Assembly: GCA_047602465.1 (NCBI GenBank)
Contig: JASGHF010000001.1
Coordinates: 2,108,001 to 2,172,000 of the forward strand
Direction: 5' to 3'
Source of the DNA: JADZAI01 sp047602465
Lineage (GTDB): Bacteria; Pseudomonadota; Alphaproteobacteria; Micropepsales; Micropepsaceae
DNA length: 64,000 bases
The notes under the pieces are model-generated. The model had not been told where the DNA came from. It did not search any database and worked only from the letters and a program-made list of their open reading frames with translations. Position 1 is the stretch's first letter. Each line of letters opens with the position of its first letter. The translations under genes were made by a program, and so were the position numbers. Below, one piece after another: positions 1-8,205 of this stretch.

Positions 1-1
1 C

Positions 2-2536
2 GCGCGCCGGCAGGAGAGCTTCGCTCAGCGGTTGTGGTCGCCCATCGCGGCGCTGACCGAAGGCCGCGCCGCGCAGGCACTGGGGCCGTGGGTCGTGCAG
101 ACGGCAGGGCTGTTGTCTCTGACTGCGGGCCTCGCGCTGCTGGCGGCGCTGCTGACCTATCATTCGACCGACCCGTCGCTGAACAACGCGACCGCCGACG
201 AGCCGCTGAATGCGCTCGGCAATACCGGCGCGGCGCTGGCCGATCTCGCGCTGCAGACGTTGGGTCTGGCGTCCCTCTTTCTCGCCATTCCGCTGATCGC
301 CTGGGGCGTGTTCGGTCTCTATGGCCGCACGGTGCGGTCGCTGTGGTTCAGGACGGCGCTGATCCCGCTGTCGGCGCTCGCCATGGCGATCGCCCTGGCG
401 GGGCTGCCGTCGCCGGAAAGCTGGCCGTTGCGGACGGGGCTGGGCGGTCTCATCGGCGATGCGGCGCTGGGGACGCTCTCCACCCTGCTGGCGCTGGGGC
501 CGGGTTTGCCGGTGACGCCGGTGATCGCATTGCTTGCCGCAGCAGGCGGGTTGGCGCTCGCCACCTATATCGCGGGCTGGACCTGGGCCGGTGTGGGCGT
601 CTGGTCCTCGCGCGGTCTTGCCTTCGCCGCCGTTCCGGTCGCGGCCGGATGGCGCTGGGTGTCCGGCTTCATCGCGCAACGCCGGGCGGCGGGCGCGGAA
701 GCCGAACATGACTGGGACGACGAGGATGAAGAGGCCGAGGACGACGAGACGCCGCCGCGTCCTTCATTGTGGTCGCGGATCAGCGGGCTTTTCGCCGGCA
801 AGGACGACGAGGACGAGGCCAGCGAGCGCGTCGAGCCGGGCTTCGGCGACACGCCGCCGCGCGCCCGCAAGCCGGCGCGCGTGATCGCGCCGGAGGCCGA
901 CACGGATGAAGACGAGGCGGAGGAGGCCGCGCCCGCGCCGCGCCGTGTCGCGCGCACCGCCCCGGCGGTGAAGGAAGGCAAGCGCGCCAAGGCCGAGGCG
1001 CAGCCGATGCTGGATCTCGACAAGGGCAGCGATTTCGAACTGCCGCCGCTGAACCTGCTCGCCAAGCCCAAGGCGACGGGCGAGGTGGTGCGCGACAGCG
1101 ACGACGCGCTGGAACAGAACGCGCGCATGCTGGAAAGCGTGCTGGCGGATTTCGGCGTGCGCGGCGTGATCAACGCGGTCAGGCCGGGTCCGGTCGTCAC
1201 GATGTACGAGCTGGAGCCGGCGGCTGGCATCAAGGCCTCGCGCGTCATTGGATTGGCCGACGATATTGCGCGCTCGATGAGCGCCGTGTCGGCCCGTGTC
1301 GCCGTGGTGCCGGGGCGCAATGTGATCGGCATCGAACTGCCGAACCGCCGCCGCGAAACCGTTTACCTGCGCGAGCTGCTGGCGGCGAGCGATTATGAGA
1401 ATCCCGGCTCGGCCCTGACGCTGGCGCTGGGCAAGGATATTTCCGGCGCGCCGTCATTCGCCGATCTGGCGCGCATGCCGCATCTGCTGATCGCCGGCAC
1501 CACAGGTTCGGGCAAGTCGGTCGGCATCAACACGATGATCCTGTCGCTGCTGTATCGCCTCCGCCCCGATCAGTGCCGCTGCATCATGATCGATCCGAAG
1601 ATGCTGGAGCTTTCGATCTATGAAGGCATCCCGCATCTCCTCGCGCCGGTGGTGACGGAGCCGAAAAAGGCGATCGTCGCGCTGAAATGGGCGGTGCGCG
1701 AGATGGAAGACCGCTATCGCAAGATGGCGAAACTGGGCGTCCGCAATATCGACGGCTTCAACGAGCGCGTGAAGAAGGCCGCCGCCAAGGGCGAGGTGCT
1801 GAAGCGCACGGTGCAGACGGGCTTCGACCGCGAGAGCGGCGAGGCGGTGTATGAGGAAGAGCGTCTGGATCTGAAGCCGCTGCCCTTCATCGTCGTCATC
1901 ATCGACGAGATGGCGGACCTCATGATCGTCGCGGGCAAGGAGATCGAGAGCCTGGTGCAGCGTCTGGCGCAGATGGCGCGTGCGGCCGGCATTCACGTCA
2001 TCATGGCGACGCAGCGCCCGTCGGTGGACGTGATCACCGGCACGATCAAGGCGAACTTCCCGACGCGCATCTCGTTCCAGGTGACCTCGAAGATCGACAG
2101 CCGCACCATTCTGGGCGAGATGGGCGGCGAGCAACTGCTCGGCCAGGGCGACATGCTGTTCATGGCCGGCGGCGGACGCATCCGCCGCGTCCACGGTCCT
2201 TACGTCTCGGACGGCGAGGTTGAGGAGATCGTCAACCATCTCAAGTCTCAAGGCAGGCCGGATTATCTGGACGAGGTCACCGCCGATCCGGACGAGGAAG
2301 ATCCCGAGGTCACTGCGATGCTGGACGGCGACGAGCCGGGCGGCTCGGGCGACCAGCTCTACGATCAGGCGTGTTCGGTGGTGCTGCGCGACCGCAAGGT
2401 CTCGACCTCCTACATCCAGCGCCGGTTGCAGATCGGCTATAACCGCGCCGCGCGCATCATCGAGCGCATGGAAGAAGAAGGCCTCGTCACCGCCCCCAAC
2501 CATCAGGGCAAGCGGGACATCATTCCGGACGGTTAG
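2..2536 (+). CDS. ftsK: DNA translocase FtsK (5' end outside window)
   Basis: FtsK/SpoIIIE pumps DNA across the closing septum and activates XerCD at dif. The frame is open to the left edge, so the true start lies upstream; about 845 residues are visible. Order seen: hydrophobic N-terminal segments over roughly the first 200 residues, an acidic low-complexity linker (about 220-330), the motor domain with Walker A GTTGSGKSV (about residue 495) and Walker B IVVIIDEMADL (about residue 630), and a C-terminal winged-helix gamma domain from about residue 775 (LQIGYNRAARIIERMEEEG) that reads KOPS sequences. Only the extreme N-terminus is missing. In alphaproteobacteria ftsK is usually followed by lolA; here a two-gene restriction-modification cassette separates them. 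Confidence 0.97.
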   Translation, partial: ARRQESFAQRLWSPIAALTEGRAAQALGPWVVQTAGLLSLTAGLALLAALLTYHSTDPSLNNATADEPLNALGNTGAALADLALQTLGLASLFLAIPLIAWGVFGLYGRTVRSLWFRTALIPLSALAMAIALAGLPSPESWPLRTGLGGLIGDAALGTLSTLLALGPGLPVTPVIALLAAAGGLALATYIAGWTWAGVGVWSSRGLAFAAVPVAAGWRWVSGFIAQRRAAGAEAEHDWDDEDEEAEDDETPPRPSLWSRISGLFAGKDDEDEASERVEPGFGDTPPRARKPARVIAPEADTDEDEAEEAAPAPRRVARTAPAVKEGKRAKAEAQPMLDLDKGSDFELPPLNLLAKPKATGEVVRDSDDALEQNARMLESVLADFGVRGVINAVRPGPVVTMYELEPAAGIKASRVIGLADDIARSMSAVSARVAVVPGRNVIGIELPNRRRETVYLRELLAASDYENPGSALTLALGKDISGAPSFADLARMPHLLIAGTTGSGKSVGINTMILSLLYRLRPDQCRCIMIDPKMLELSIYEGIPHLLAPVVTEPKKAIVALKWAVREMEDRYRKMAKLGVRNIDGFNERVKKAAAKGEVLKRTVQTGFDRESGEAVYEEERLDLKPLPFIVVIIDEMADLMIVAGKEIESLVQRLAQMARAAGIHVIMATQRPSVDVITGTIKANFPTRISFQVTSKIDSRTILGEMGGEQLLGQGDMLFMAGGGRIRRVHGPYVSDGEVEEIVNHLKSQGRPDYLDEVTADPDEEDPEVTAMLDGDEPGGSGDQLYDQACSVVLRDRKVSTSYIQRRLQIGYNRAARIIERMEEEGLVTAPNHQGKRDIIPDG

Positions 2537-2611
2537 GGCGCGCTGCCCTCGCCAAATTGACCTTTGCCGCTTCGACATACGCTCCTACCTCCCAATAGAA
2601 CGCTGCAAGAA

Positions 2612-2629
2612 AGATCTTTTCAAAGATCT
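2612..2629. promoter_or_regulatory. Two AGATCT hexamers in the methyltransferase leader
   Basis: AGATCT occurs at 2612-2617 and again at 2624-2629, 12 bp apart start to start, each inside the longer word AAAGATCT. They lie 23-40 bp before the methyltransferase ATG at 2652. AGATCT is the BglII recognition site, and the convergent nuclease gene is of BglII type. The sites could be self-methylation or operator sequences for the methyltransferase, which has its own HTH. The repeat is directly visible; the regulatory role is inference. Confidence 0.5.
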
Positions 2630-2651
2630 ATTTTGTGCTAACTGTTTGGGC

Positions 2652-3491
2652 ATGCTCACCCAGACCAACCCCCTCCGACCAGAACTAGAGTCTGCCCCAT
2701 TGCCTCGAGTGGTGGGCGGTTTTTCGACTATCCTCGCGGATCCCCCGTGGAGGTTTACAAACCGCACCGGCAAAGTTGCGCCTGAGCATCGACGGCTTGA
2801 CCGCTATTCGACCATGTCTCTTGACGCAATAAAGGTGCTTCCCGTGAAGGACGTCGCTGCTCGAAACGCACACCTTTATCTTTGGGTGCCGAATGCTCTG
2901 CTGCCTGACGGGCTAGACGTTATGTCTGCGTGGGGCTTTCGCTATGTGTCAAACATCATATGGGCCAAACGCCGCAAGGACGGAGGCCCCGACGGTCGAG
3001 GCGTCGGTTTTTACTTTCGGAACGTGACTGAAGTTCTTTTGTTTGGCGTGAAGGGTTCAATGCGCACACTTTCGCCAGCCCGCTCCCAAGTGAATATGAT
3101 CGAGACGCGGAAGCGCGAACACTCTCGAAAGCCTGATGAACAGTACGCGTTGATCGAACGCTGTTCATCCGGACCCTATCTTGAACTGTTTGCCCGTCAC
3201 CCCCATCCAAACTGGACGTCATGGGGAGACGAGTCTGCAGAAAGCCTTGTGCCACGAGGCAAGGCTCACAAAGGGTACTCCGGCGGCGAAATTCTTCCCC
3301 CGCTGCGCGCCAACAAACATCTTCAGGCCGGGATTGCCGAAGCACTCGGGATTGAATTGAAGAGCCGTTATGATGCTGGAAGTAGCGTGCGAGAAATCGC
3401 AGAGCGAACCGGGTACTCAATACAAAGAGTTCGATCATTGCTCACTGGAGCAGAAACTAAAATGCGACCGAGGGGACGGGTAGGGAGTTGA
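2652..3491 (+). CDS. MT-A70 family DNA adenine methyltransferase with C-terminal HTH
   Basis: Predicted N6-adenine methyltransferase, 279 residues, the likely modification subunit of a type II restriction-modification pair. The catalytic motif is DPPW at residues 30-33 (ILADPPWRF), with MT-A70-type downstream motifs (LYLWVPNALL; NIIWAKRRKDGG; EVLLFGVKG; YLELFARHPHPNW). After the catalytic domain, about residues 236-265 form a helix-turn-helix (SVREIAERTGYSIQRVRSLL), which is not part of the basic MT-A70 fold. The ATG at 2652 is the first in-frame start after the ftsK stop; the ribosome site is weak. Codon use and base composition are visibly more AT-rich than in ftsK or lolA. The stop is one base from the stop of the convergent nuclease. 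The family call is firm; the target sequence is inferred. Confidence 0.9.
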   Translation: MLTQTNPLRPELESAPLPRVVGGFSTILADPPWRFTNRTGKVAPEHRRLDRYSTMSLDAIKVLPVKDVAARNAHLYLWVPNALLPDGLDVMSAWGFRYVSNIIWAKRRKDGGPDGRGVGFYFRNVTEVLLFGVKGSMRTLSPARSQVNMIETRKREHSRKPDEQYALIERCSSGPYLELFARHPHPNWTSWGDESAESLVPRGKAHKGYSGGEILPPLRANKHLQAGIAEALGIELKSRYDAGSSVREIAERTGYSIQRVRSLLTGAETKMRPRGRVGS

Positions 3492-3492
3492 G

Positions 3493-4194
3493 CTAGTTGT
3501 ACGGGTTGCCATTCCAGGTGCTCTGGTTGGCCGCAACGATCAGCACTGGACATGATCCCATCACGCCCCGCCGCATTCTCATCTGAGCCTTGTCGAACGC
3601 CGTAACCGTCGAGGTGGCCAAATCAATTGGCAGCTTTGCGACCCGTTTTTTCAGCGGAAGGGTCTGCTGGTAGTCGTCCCAAACCTGCCGAGCCAATTTC
3701 AGCAGTGCTGGCCTGTCTTTGGTGATGATGACACCAGCAGAAATGATGCCAGCGTCAAACCATGAGCGGTAGGAAGCAAGGTCGCGGTCAAGGTTGCCGT
3801 CCTTGGCGTTCCATTCGACGTCCAGCACAACCCTGTTTTTGAAATTGTCGACCAAATAGCCTTCTTGCCGAATTACGGGCAACTGACCTGCGGTTTTCCC
3901 ATCTTTGTCGAACAGCAAGCCGCGCGTTTCGAGGTCCAAGCGGGTCTCCCTCCAGCCCCTCTTCCCGAACTCGTTGTCAATCTGCTCGGCAATGTCTCCC
4001 CGATTTCCTCCAGCCTTCAGCCAGCTTTTCGGGTCCAACCGATAGGTTGAGAGAACTTGAACGATGTCATCCCACTCACTCGGACACACCGCCTTCATCA
4101 CGGCTGAGGCAGAGTTGCTCTCCATGAAAGACCAATGATTGCGTGCCTTCGTCGGAAGAACAGCGGGGTCGTTGTAGGTGAAGGTTTCATACAT
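3493..4194 (-). CDS. BglII/BstYI-type type II restriction endonuclease
   Basis: A 233-residue protein resembling the BglII endonuclease family (Pfam Endonuc-BglII). The recognisable core is at about residues 125-165: an Asp in LVDNF, then NRVVLDVEWNAKDGNLDRDL and a following GVIITK strand. Spacing Asp-x8-Asp-x-Glu resembles the Asp-x8-Glu-x-Gln active site of BglII. I chose ATG 4194 (MYETF) because GGTGG precedes it; a TTG at 4248 would add 18 residues. It is convergent with the methyltransferase, giving a compact R-M pair. Both genes are AT-richer than their flanks, consistent with horizontal acquisition between ftsK and lolA. Recognition of AGATCT or a relaxed relative such as RGATCY is inferred from family only. 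Confidence 0.85.
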   Translation of the reverse strand: MYETFTYNDPAVLPTKARNHWSFMESNSASAVMKAVCPSEWDDIVQVLSTYRLDPKSWLKAGGNRGDIAEQIDNEFGKRGWRETRLDLETRGLLFDKDGKTAGQLPVIRQEGYLVDNFKNRVVLDVEWNAKDGNLDRDLASYRSWFDAGIISAGVIITKDRPALLKLARQVWDDYQQTLPLKKRVAKLPIDLATSTVTAFDKAQMRMRRGVMGSCPVLIVAANQSTWNGNPYN

Positions 4195-4291
4195 AAGACC
4201 ACCATGGTGCAATGTAGTGTACGCATCAACGGCGCACGTGCTGACCAAGGAAGATGAAGTTAGTGCTACTTATCTCAGAATATCTAAGTGC

Positions 4292-4317
4292 GTGAACCGC
4301 CGTTCAGGGCGGTTCAC
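4292..4317. other. Inverted repeat at the right edge of the R-M cassette
   Basis: A perfect 10-bp stem (GTGAACCGCC / GGCGGTTCAC) with a 6-nt loop lies between the nuclease start and lolA. No T-tract follows, so it is not a canonical terminator in either direction. It may mark the boundary of the inserted cassette or be an operator. Confidence 0.5.
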
Positions 4318-4379
4318 AGGGTTGGCACCGGAAGGCCCCAGCCTTGCTTTCGCCGGAATGGGGTTTTAGCTCCACGGGC

Positions 4380-4988
4380 ATGATGAAGCGCATTCTTGCC
4401 GCCGCCTTTGCGTTGGTCCTTGCCGGGCCGGCGTGGGCCTTGAACGACCTCCAGACGGCGGACCTGAAGCGGATCACCGATTACTGGAATTCGATCCAGA
4501 CGGTGCAGGGCACCTTCACGCAGGTCGATAGCGGCGGCGGCAATGCAAGCGGCGATTTCTACATCAAGAAGCCGGGGCGCTTCCGTTTCGACTACAAGCC
4601 GCCCGAGCAGCTGACTGTCATCGCCGACGGCTATACCGTGGCGGTGGAAGACAAGAAGCTGGAGACGCAGGACCGCTATCCCCTCGTCGAAACGCCGCTT
4701 TCGATGCTGGTCGATCAGAATATCAACCTGCAGCGCCCCGATCTCCAGATCCTCGATGTCGCCCGCAAGGACGGCGCGGTGGTCGTGCATATGAAGTCGC
4801 TGAAGGAAGACGCGCAGGGCGAAATCCTGATCGCCTTCAACCAGGATGACCTGACGCTGCGGTACTGGGTGGTGCGCGACCCGCAGGGGACGCAGGTGAC
4901 GGTGCGCGTCGCCGACGTGAAGCTGCAGGGCGATATTTCGGCCTCCAAGTTCTTCATCAAGCAGCAGGAAGAGGACGACGGGCGGTAA
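4380..4988 (+). CDS. lolA: Outer-membrane lipoprotein carrier protein LolA
   Basis: Periplasmic chaperone that carries lipoproteins from LolCDE to the outer membrane. The 202-residue product begins with a Sec signal peptide (MMKRILAAAF then a hydrophobic stretch ending GPAWA). The mature part has the LolA pattern: NSIQTVQGTFTQVD, a KPGRFRFDYKPPEQL segment, and repeated beta strands to the end. ATG 4380 or 4383 gives the signal peptide; an upstream in-frame start would spoil it. The usual neighbour ftsK lies 1.8 kb upstream across the R-M cassette. A hairpin at 5005-5024 follows. Confidence 0.93.
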   Translation: MMKRILAAAFALVLAGPAWALNDLQTADLKRITDYWNSIQTVQGTFTQVDSGGGNASGDFYIKKPGRFRFDYKPPEQLTVIADGYTVAVEDKKLETQDRYPLVETPLSMLVDQNINLQRPDLQILDVARKDGAVVVHMKSLKEDAQGEILIAFNQDDLTLRYWVVRDPQGTQVTVRVADVKLQGDISASKFFIKQQEEDDGR

Positions 4989-5004
4989 CGCCCCTCCCTC
5001 GTGG

Positions 5005-5024
5005 ATGCCCGCCTTTGCGGGCAT
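5005..5024. repeat. Short palindromic element downstream of lolA
   Basis: Perfect 8-bp stem ATGCCCGC / GCGGGCAT around a 4-nt loop. It resembles common intergenic palindromes of alphaproteobacteria and may act as a weak transcription or mRNA-decay boundary after lolA. There is no T-run, so it is not called an intrinsic terminator. Confidence 0.5.
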
Positions 5025-5095
5025 GACAGGAATGGGATTGGGTCGACAGGCGGGGGGAGGACCGGGCTAGACTGGGGGCGGAACAGGAGCCTCCC

Positions 5096-6451
5096 ATGCC
5101 GAGCCGTACGGCCGCCGAGCTGAAAGACTGGATCAAGGAACGCGGGATCACGGAGGTGGAGTGCGTCGTGCCCGATATGGCGGGCATCCCGCGCGGCAAG
5201 ATCCTGCCGGCCTCCAAGTTCATCTCGTCCATCGACAGCCAGACGCTGCGCCTGCCCGACAGCGTGTTCGGGCAGATGGTGACCGGCGATCACGCCGAGA
5301 CCGAAAGCACCACCTATCAGTCGCCCGACATGGTGCTGATGCCCGATCCGGAAACGATCAGCGTCGTGCCCTGGTACAAGGAGCCGACGGCGCAGGTGAT
5401 CTGCGACTGTCTCGATCGCGACGGCAAGGCGGTGAATGTCGCGCCGCGCCAGATCCTGAAGAACGTTCTGGCGCTGTATGAGGAAAAGGGCTGGCGGCCG
5501 GTGATCGCGCCGGAGCTGGAGTTCTATCTTTCCCAGAAGAATCTCGATCCGGATTATCCGCTGCAGCCGCCGGCGGGGAAGTCAGGCCGTCCGCAGACGG
5601 GCCGTCAGGCCTATGGCATCGATGCGGTGAACGAGTTCGATCCGCTGTTCGAGGATGTCTACGATTACTGCGAGAAGCAGGAGATCTCGATCGACAGCCT
5701 GATCCACGAAGAGGGCGTGGCGCAGTGCGAGATCAACTTCAATCACGGCGATCCGCTGGATCTGGCCGATCAGGCCTTCATGTTCAAGCGCACGGTGCGC
5801 CAGGCCGCCATGCAGCACGACATCTATGCGACGTTCATGGCCAAGCCCTATGAGGCGGAGCCGGGCAGCGCGATGCATATCCACCAGAGCGTGACGGATA
5901 CGCGCGGCCGCAATCTCTTCTCCAACAAGCAGGGCAAGGACACGCGGCTGTTCCTCGCCTATATCGCGGGGCTGCAGCGCCATCTGCCGGCGGTGATGCC
6001 GATGTTCGCGCCTTATGTGAACTCGTATCGCCGTCTGGTGCGGTTTCTCTCGGCGCCCATCAACACGCATTGGGGGCATGAGAACCGCACGGTGGGTTTG
6101 CGCATTCCGGAATCCGGGCCTTCAGGACGGCGCGTCGAGAACCGCGTGCCGGGAGCAGATGCCAACCCGTATCTGGCGCTCGCAGCGACGCTGGCGTGCG
6201 GCTATATCGGCATGCGCGACAATCTGAACCCCACCAAGGCGATGGAGGGCAACGCCTATGCCTCGACGCGCTTTGCGCTGCCGCGGCATCTGCTGGATGC
6301 GATCGCCAAGTTCCGCGCATCGAGCGATCTGCGCGAGATTTTCGGCGATGCCTTCGTCGATCTCTATTCCGACGTGAAGGCGAGCGAACACGACGCCTAT
6401 CAGCAGGTGATCTCACCCTGGGAGCGTCAGCACCTGCTGCTGAACGTCTGA
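5096..6451 (+). CDS. Glutamine synthetase family protein (gamma-glutamylpolyamine synthetase-like)
   Basis: A 451-residue ATP-dependent ligase of the glutamine synthetase fold. An N-terminal beta-grasp region (VECVVPDMAGIPRGKILPA) is followed by the catalytic domain with EFYL at the first Glu ligand, an EEGVAQCEIN metal motif, AMHIHQSV, the GHENRTVGLRIPES ATP/glutamate loop and ENRVPGADANPYLALAA. N-terminal sequence and length fit the PuuA/GlnT-type subfamily that glutamylates amines, rather than housekeeping GlnA. A class III aminotransferase of the putrescine type lies 6 kb downstream (12543-13949), which suits polyamine catabolism, although the two are not in one operon. CAGGAG lies just upstream of the ATG. 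Substrate is inferred. Confidence 0.85.
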   Translation: MPSRTAAELKDWIKERGITEVECVVPDMAGIPRGKILPASKFISSIDSQTLRLPDSVFGQMVTGDHAETESTTYQSPDMVLMPDPETISVVPWYKEPTAQVICDCLDRDGKAVNVAPRQILKNVLALYEEKGWRPVIAPELEFYLSQKNLDPDYPLQPPAGKSGRPQTGRQAYGIDAVNEFDPLFEDVYDYCEKQEISIDSLIHEEGVAQCEINFNHGDPLDLADQAFMFKRTVRQAAMQHDIYATFMAKPYEAEPGSAMHIHQSVTDTRGRNLFSNKQGKDTRLFLAYIAGLQRHLPAVMPMFAPYVNSYRRLVRFLSAPINTHWGHENRTVGLRIPESGPSGRRVENRVPGADANPYLALAATLACGYIGMRDNLNPTKAMEGNAYASTRFALPRHLLDAIAKFRASSDLREIFGDAFVDLYSDVKASEHDAYQQVISPWERQHLLLNV

Positions 6452-6455
6452 AGCC

Positions 6456-7337
6456 TCAGCCGCCGGATGCGGCCTTGATCTTGTCCTGCGTCTTCGTCTC
6501 GAAGTCGCCGGCGTCGTGGCGCTCGTGCAGCTGGCTCGCCGGATCGCCCATCACGCGGTTGACCATGCGGCCGCGTTTCACGGCCGGGCGTTCGGCGATC
6601 TGGTCGGTCCAGCGCTGGACGTTCTTGTATTCGTGGACGCTGAGGAACTCGCCGGCCTCATAGACAAGGCCCTTCACCAGCGCGCCATACCAGGGCCAGA
6701 CCGCCATGTCGGCGATGGTGTAGTCGTCGCCGCCGAGATACGTGCTTTCAGCGAGGCGGCGATCCAGCACGTCGAGTTGGCGCTTGGTCTCCATCGCGAA
6801 GCGGTCGATGGCGTATTCGATCTTCACCGGCGCGTAGGCATAGAAATGGCCGAAGCCGCCGCCGAGATAGGGCGCGCTGCCCATCTGCCAGAACAGCCAC
6901 GACAACGTCTCGGCGCGCTTCGCCGGATTGGTGGGAAGGAACGCGCCGAATTTCTCGGCCAGATAGACGAGGATCGCGCCGGATTCGAAAACGCGCACGG
7001 GCTTCGCGCCGCTGTGATCGACGAGAACTGGAATTTTCGAATTGGGATTGGCCGCGACGAAGCCGGACGAGAACTGGTCGCCTTCATTGATCCTGATCAG
7101 CCACGCATCGTATTCGGCGCCGGTGTGGCCGAGGGCCAGAAGCTCCTCCAGCATCACGGTCACCTTCACGCCGTTGGGCGTCGCCAGCGAATAGAGTTGC
7201 AGCGGATGCTTGCCGACGGGCAGGTCTTTCTCGTGGGTCGGGCCGGCGATGGGGCGGTTGATGTTGGCGAAGCGGCCACCGCTGCCTTTGACCCAGGTCC
7301 AGACTTTGGGCGGGACGTAGCCGGTCGTATCGGTCAT
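6456..7337 (-). CDS. yghU: Glutathione-dependent disulfide-bond oxidoreductase (YghU-like GST)
   Basis: A 293-residue glutathione S-transferase relative of E. coli YghU, which reduces disulfides using two bound glutathiones. N-terminal extension with RPIAGPTHEKDLPVGKHPLQLYS, a thioredoxin-fold domain (TPNGVKVTVMLEELL; NPNSKIPVLVD; FESGAILVYLAEKFG) and a helical C-terminal domain (DYTIADMAVWPWYG). ATG 7337 is chosen because GGAAG sits 5-6 bases upstream and the family N-terminus aligns there. Convergent with the glutamine synthetase-like gene, 4 bp apart. A hairpin at 7377-7405 separates it from the upstream gene. Cytoplasmic. Confidence 0.93.
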   Translation of the reverse strand: MTDTTGYVPPKVWTWVKGSGGRFANINRPIAGPTHEKDLPVGKHPLQLYSLATPNGVKVTVMLEELLALGHTGAEYDAWLIRINEGDQFSSGFVAANPNSKIPVLVDHSGAKPVRVFESGAILVYLAEKFGAFLPTNPAKRAETLSWLFWQMGSAPYLGGGFGHFYAYAPVKIEYAIDRFAMETKRQLDVLDRRLAESTYLGGDDYTIADMAVWPWYGALVKGLVYEAGEFLSVHEYKNVQRWTDQIAERPAVKRGRMVNRVMGDPASQLHERHDAGDFETKTQDKIKAASGG

Positions 7338-7376
7338 GGCGCTTCCTTCGGGGTTTCTGCGCCTATGACATAAGGA

Positions 7377-7405
7377 ACCGGGCAGGGGTTTCCACCCTGC
7401 CCGGT
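7377..7405 (-). terminator. Hairpin between stress-protein gene and yghU
   Basis: Perfect 11-bp stem ACCGGGCAGGG / CCCTGCCCGGT with a 7-nt loop. It lies 22 bases after the stop of the flavin-type stress gene and before the yghU start, both on the minus strand. Only a few Ts follow, so termination may be partial. Confidence 0.55.
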
Positions 7406-7426
7406 GCGCCAAATTGACGGGGGCGG

Positions 7427-7912
7427 TTAAGACGCGAGGCGAACCGTCGCCGTCTTGTCCTTGTAGCCCTGCTTGGGATCGCTGCCGAAAAGGCGCTTGA
7501 TGCCGGCCATCAGCGAGGTTTCGTTGAGCCAGATCTGCGCGCTGGCTGCGTCGAACCGCAGGAGCTGAAGGTTCGGGTCGTCCTTGCCGCCTTTGTACCA
7601 GGCGGCGATGTGGGGGTTCCACAGGCGGTCGATCACCGCGCGGTCGTTGTCGGGGGTCAGATGGCCGTCGATGGAGGCGAACAGGCTGTGCCCCTTGGCG
7701 GCGAAGGTGGCGACGGCTTCTGCGCCGGAACTGAGCTTGCGGACGAGATCGACGTCCCTGGCGCTGAAAATCCAGATGGGGCCGTGGCCGTCGCCTTCGA
7801 CGAGGGCGGTCATCGGCTGGAGGTCGTCATGGCCGGAAAGACCGATCATGAATGTCATGTCGGATTTCAGGGCCTTCCAGAATTTCGCTTCGATGTCGGC
7901 GTTGTCGGTCAT
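7427..7912 (-). CDS. Pyridoxamine 5'-phosphate oxidase family (general stress protein 26-like)
   Basis: A 161-residue split-barrel flavin-binding protein. Features of the family are MTFMIGLSGHDDLQPMTALVE, GPIWIFSARDVDLVRKLSS, a barrel strand VATFAAKGHSLFASIDGHL and a WNPHIAAWYKGGKDDPNLQLLRFD segment. Proteins of this type bind FMN/FAD and are linked to general stress responses; the physiological substrate is unknown. It is upstream of yghU on the same strand, but a hairpin separates them. Cytoplasmic. Confidence 0.88.
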   Translation of the reverse strand: MTDNADIEAKFWKALKSDMTFMIGLSGHDDLQPMTALVEGDGHGPIWIFSARDVDLVRKLSSGAEAVATFAAKGHSLFASIDGHLTPDNDRAVIDRLWNPHIAAWYKGGKDDPNLQLLRFDAASAQIWLNETSLMAGIKRLFGSDPKQGYKDKTATVRLAS

Positions 7913-7977
7913 AGGTGTCTCCTCGGGGGTCGAGGAGGAGAACCGTCATCGCATCGCTTCGTTCCGGGAACTTCGCG

Positions 7978-8199
7978 TCAGTGCCGGTGAATCCTGACGC
8001 GCGCCGGCACGGCATCGCGGCCTTCAAAGGCGCGCCAGGCGCGTTCGTGGAAGAAGAAGGCGACCGTGTTGACCATCGGCTCGATGAGCGCGAGGCCGGT
8101 CGCGACCGGCACCGAGCCGGTCAGCGCATAGGCGACGCCGAAAGCGACTGTGAAGTGGACGAGGGCGAAGGTGATGGTTTTGGCGAGATCGCGGGACAT
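7978..8199 (-). CDS. DUF2061 family small membrane protein
   Basis: A 73-residue protein matching the DUF2061 pattern: a short basic N-terminus (MSRDLAKTITFALVHF), two hydrophobic segments (about 9-27 and 31-46), an EPMVNTVAFFFHERAW motif at about 40-55, and a basic tail. It is probably an inner-membrane hairpin protein; function unknown. The start ATG is immediately preceded by a perfect 23-bp palindrome (8206-8228), so initiation or transcription is probably controlled there. No clear ribosome site is visible, and the transcript may be short-leadered or leaderless. Confidence 0.8.
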   Translation of the reverse strand: MSRDLAKTITFALVHFTVAFGVAYALTGSVPVATGLALIEPMVNTVAFFFHERAWRAFEGRDAVPARVRIHRH

Positions 8200-8205
8200 G
8201 ATGGC

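Noticed and set aside
1454..2578. Long minus-strand frame inside ftsK
   Set aside because: Shadow of the FtsK motor domain; no ribosome site or family resemblance.
4200..4209. CACCATGGTG palindrome near the nuclease start as a controller-protein site
   Set aside because: Only 10 bp, single copy, and no controller gene in the cassette; could be chance.
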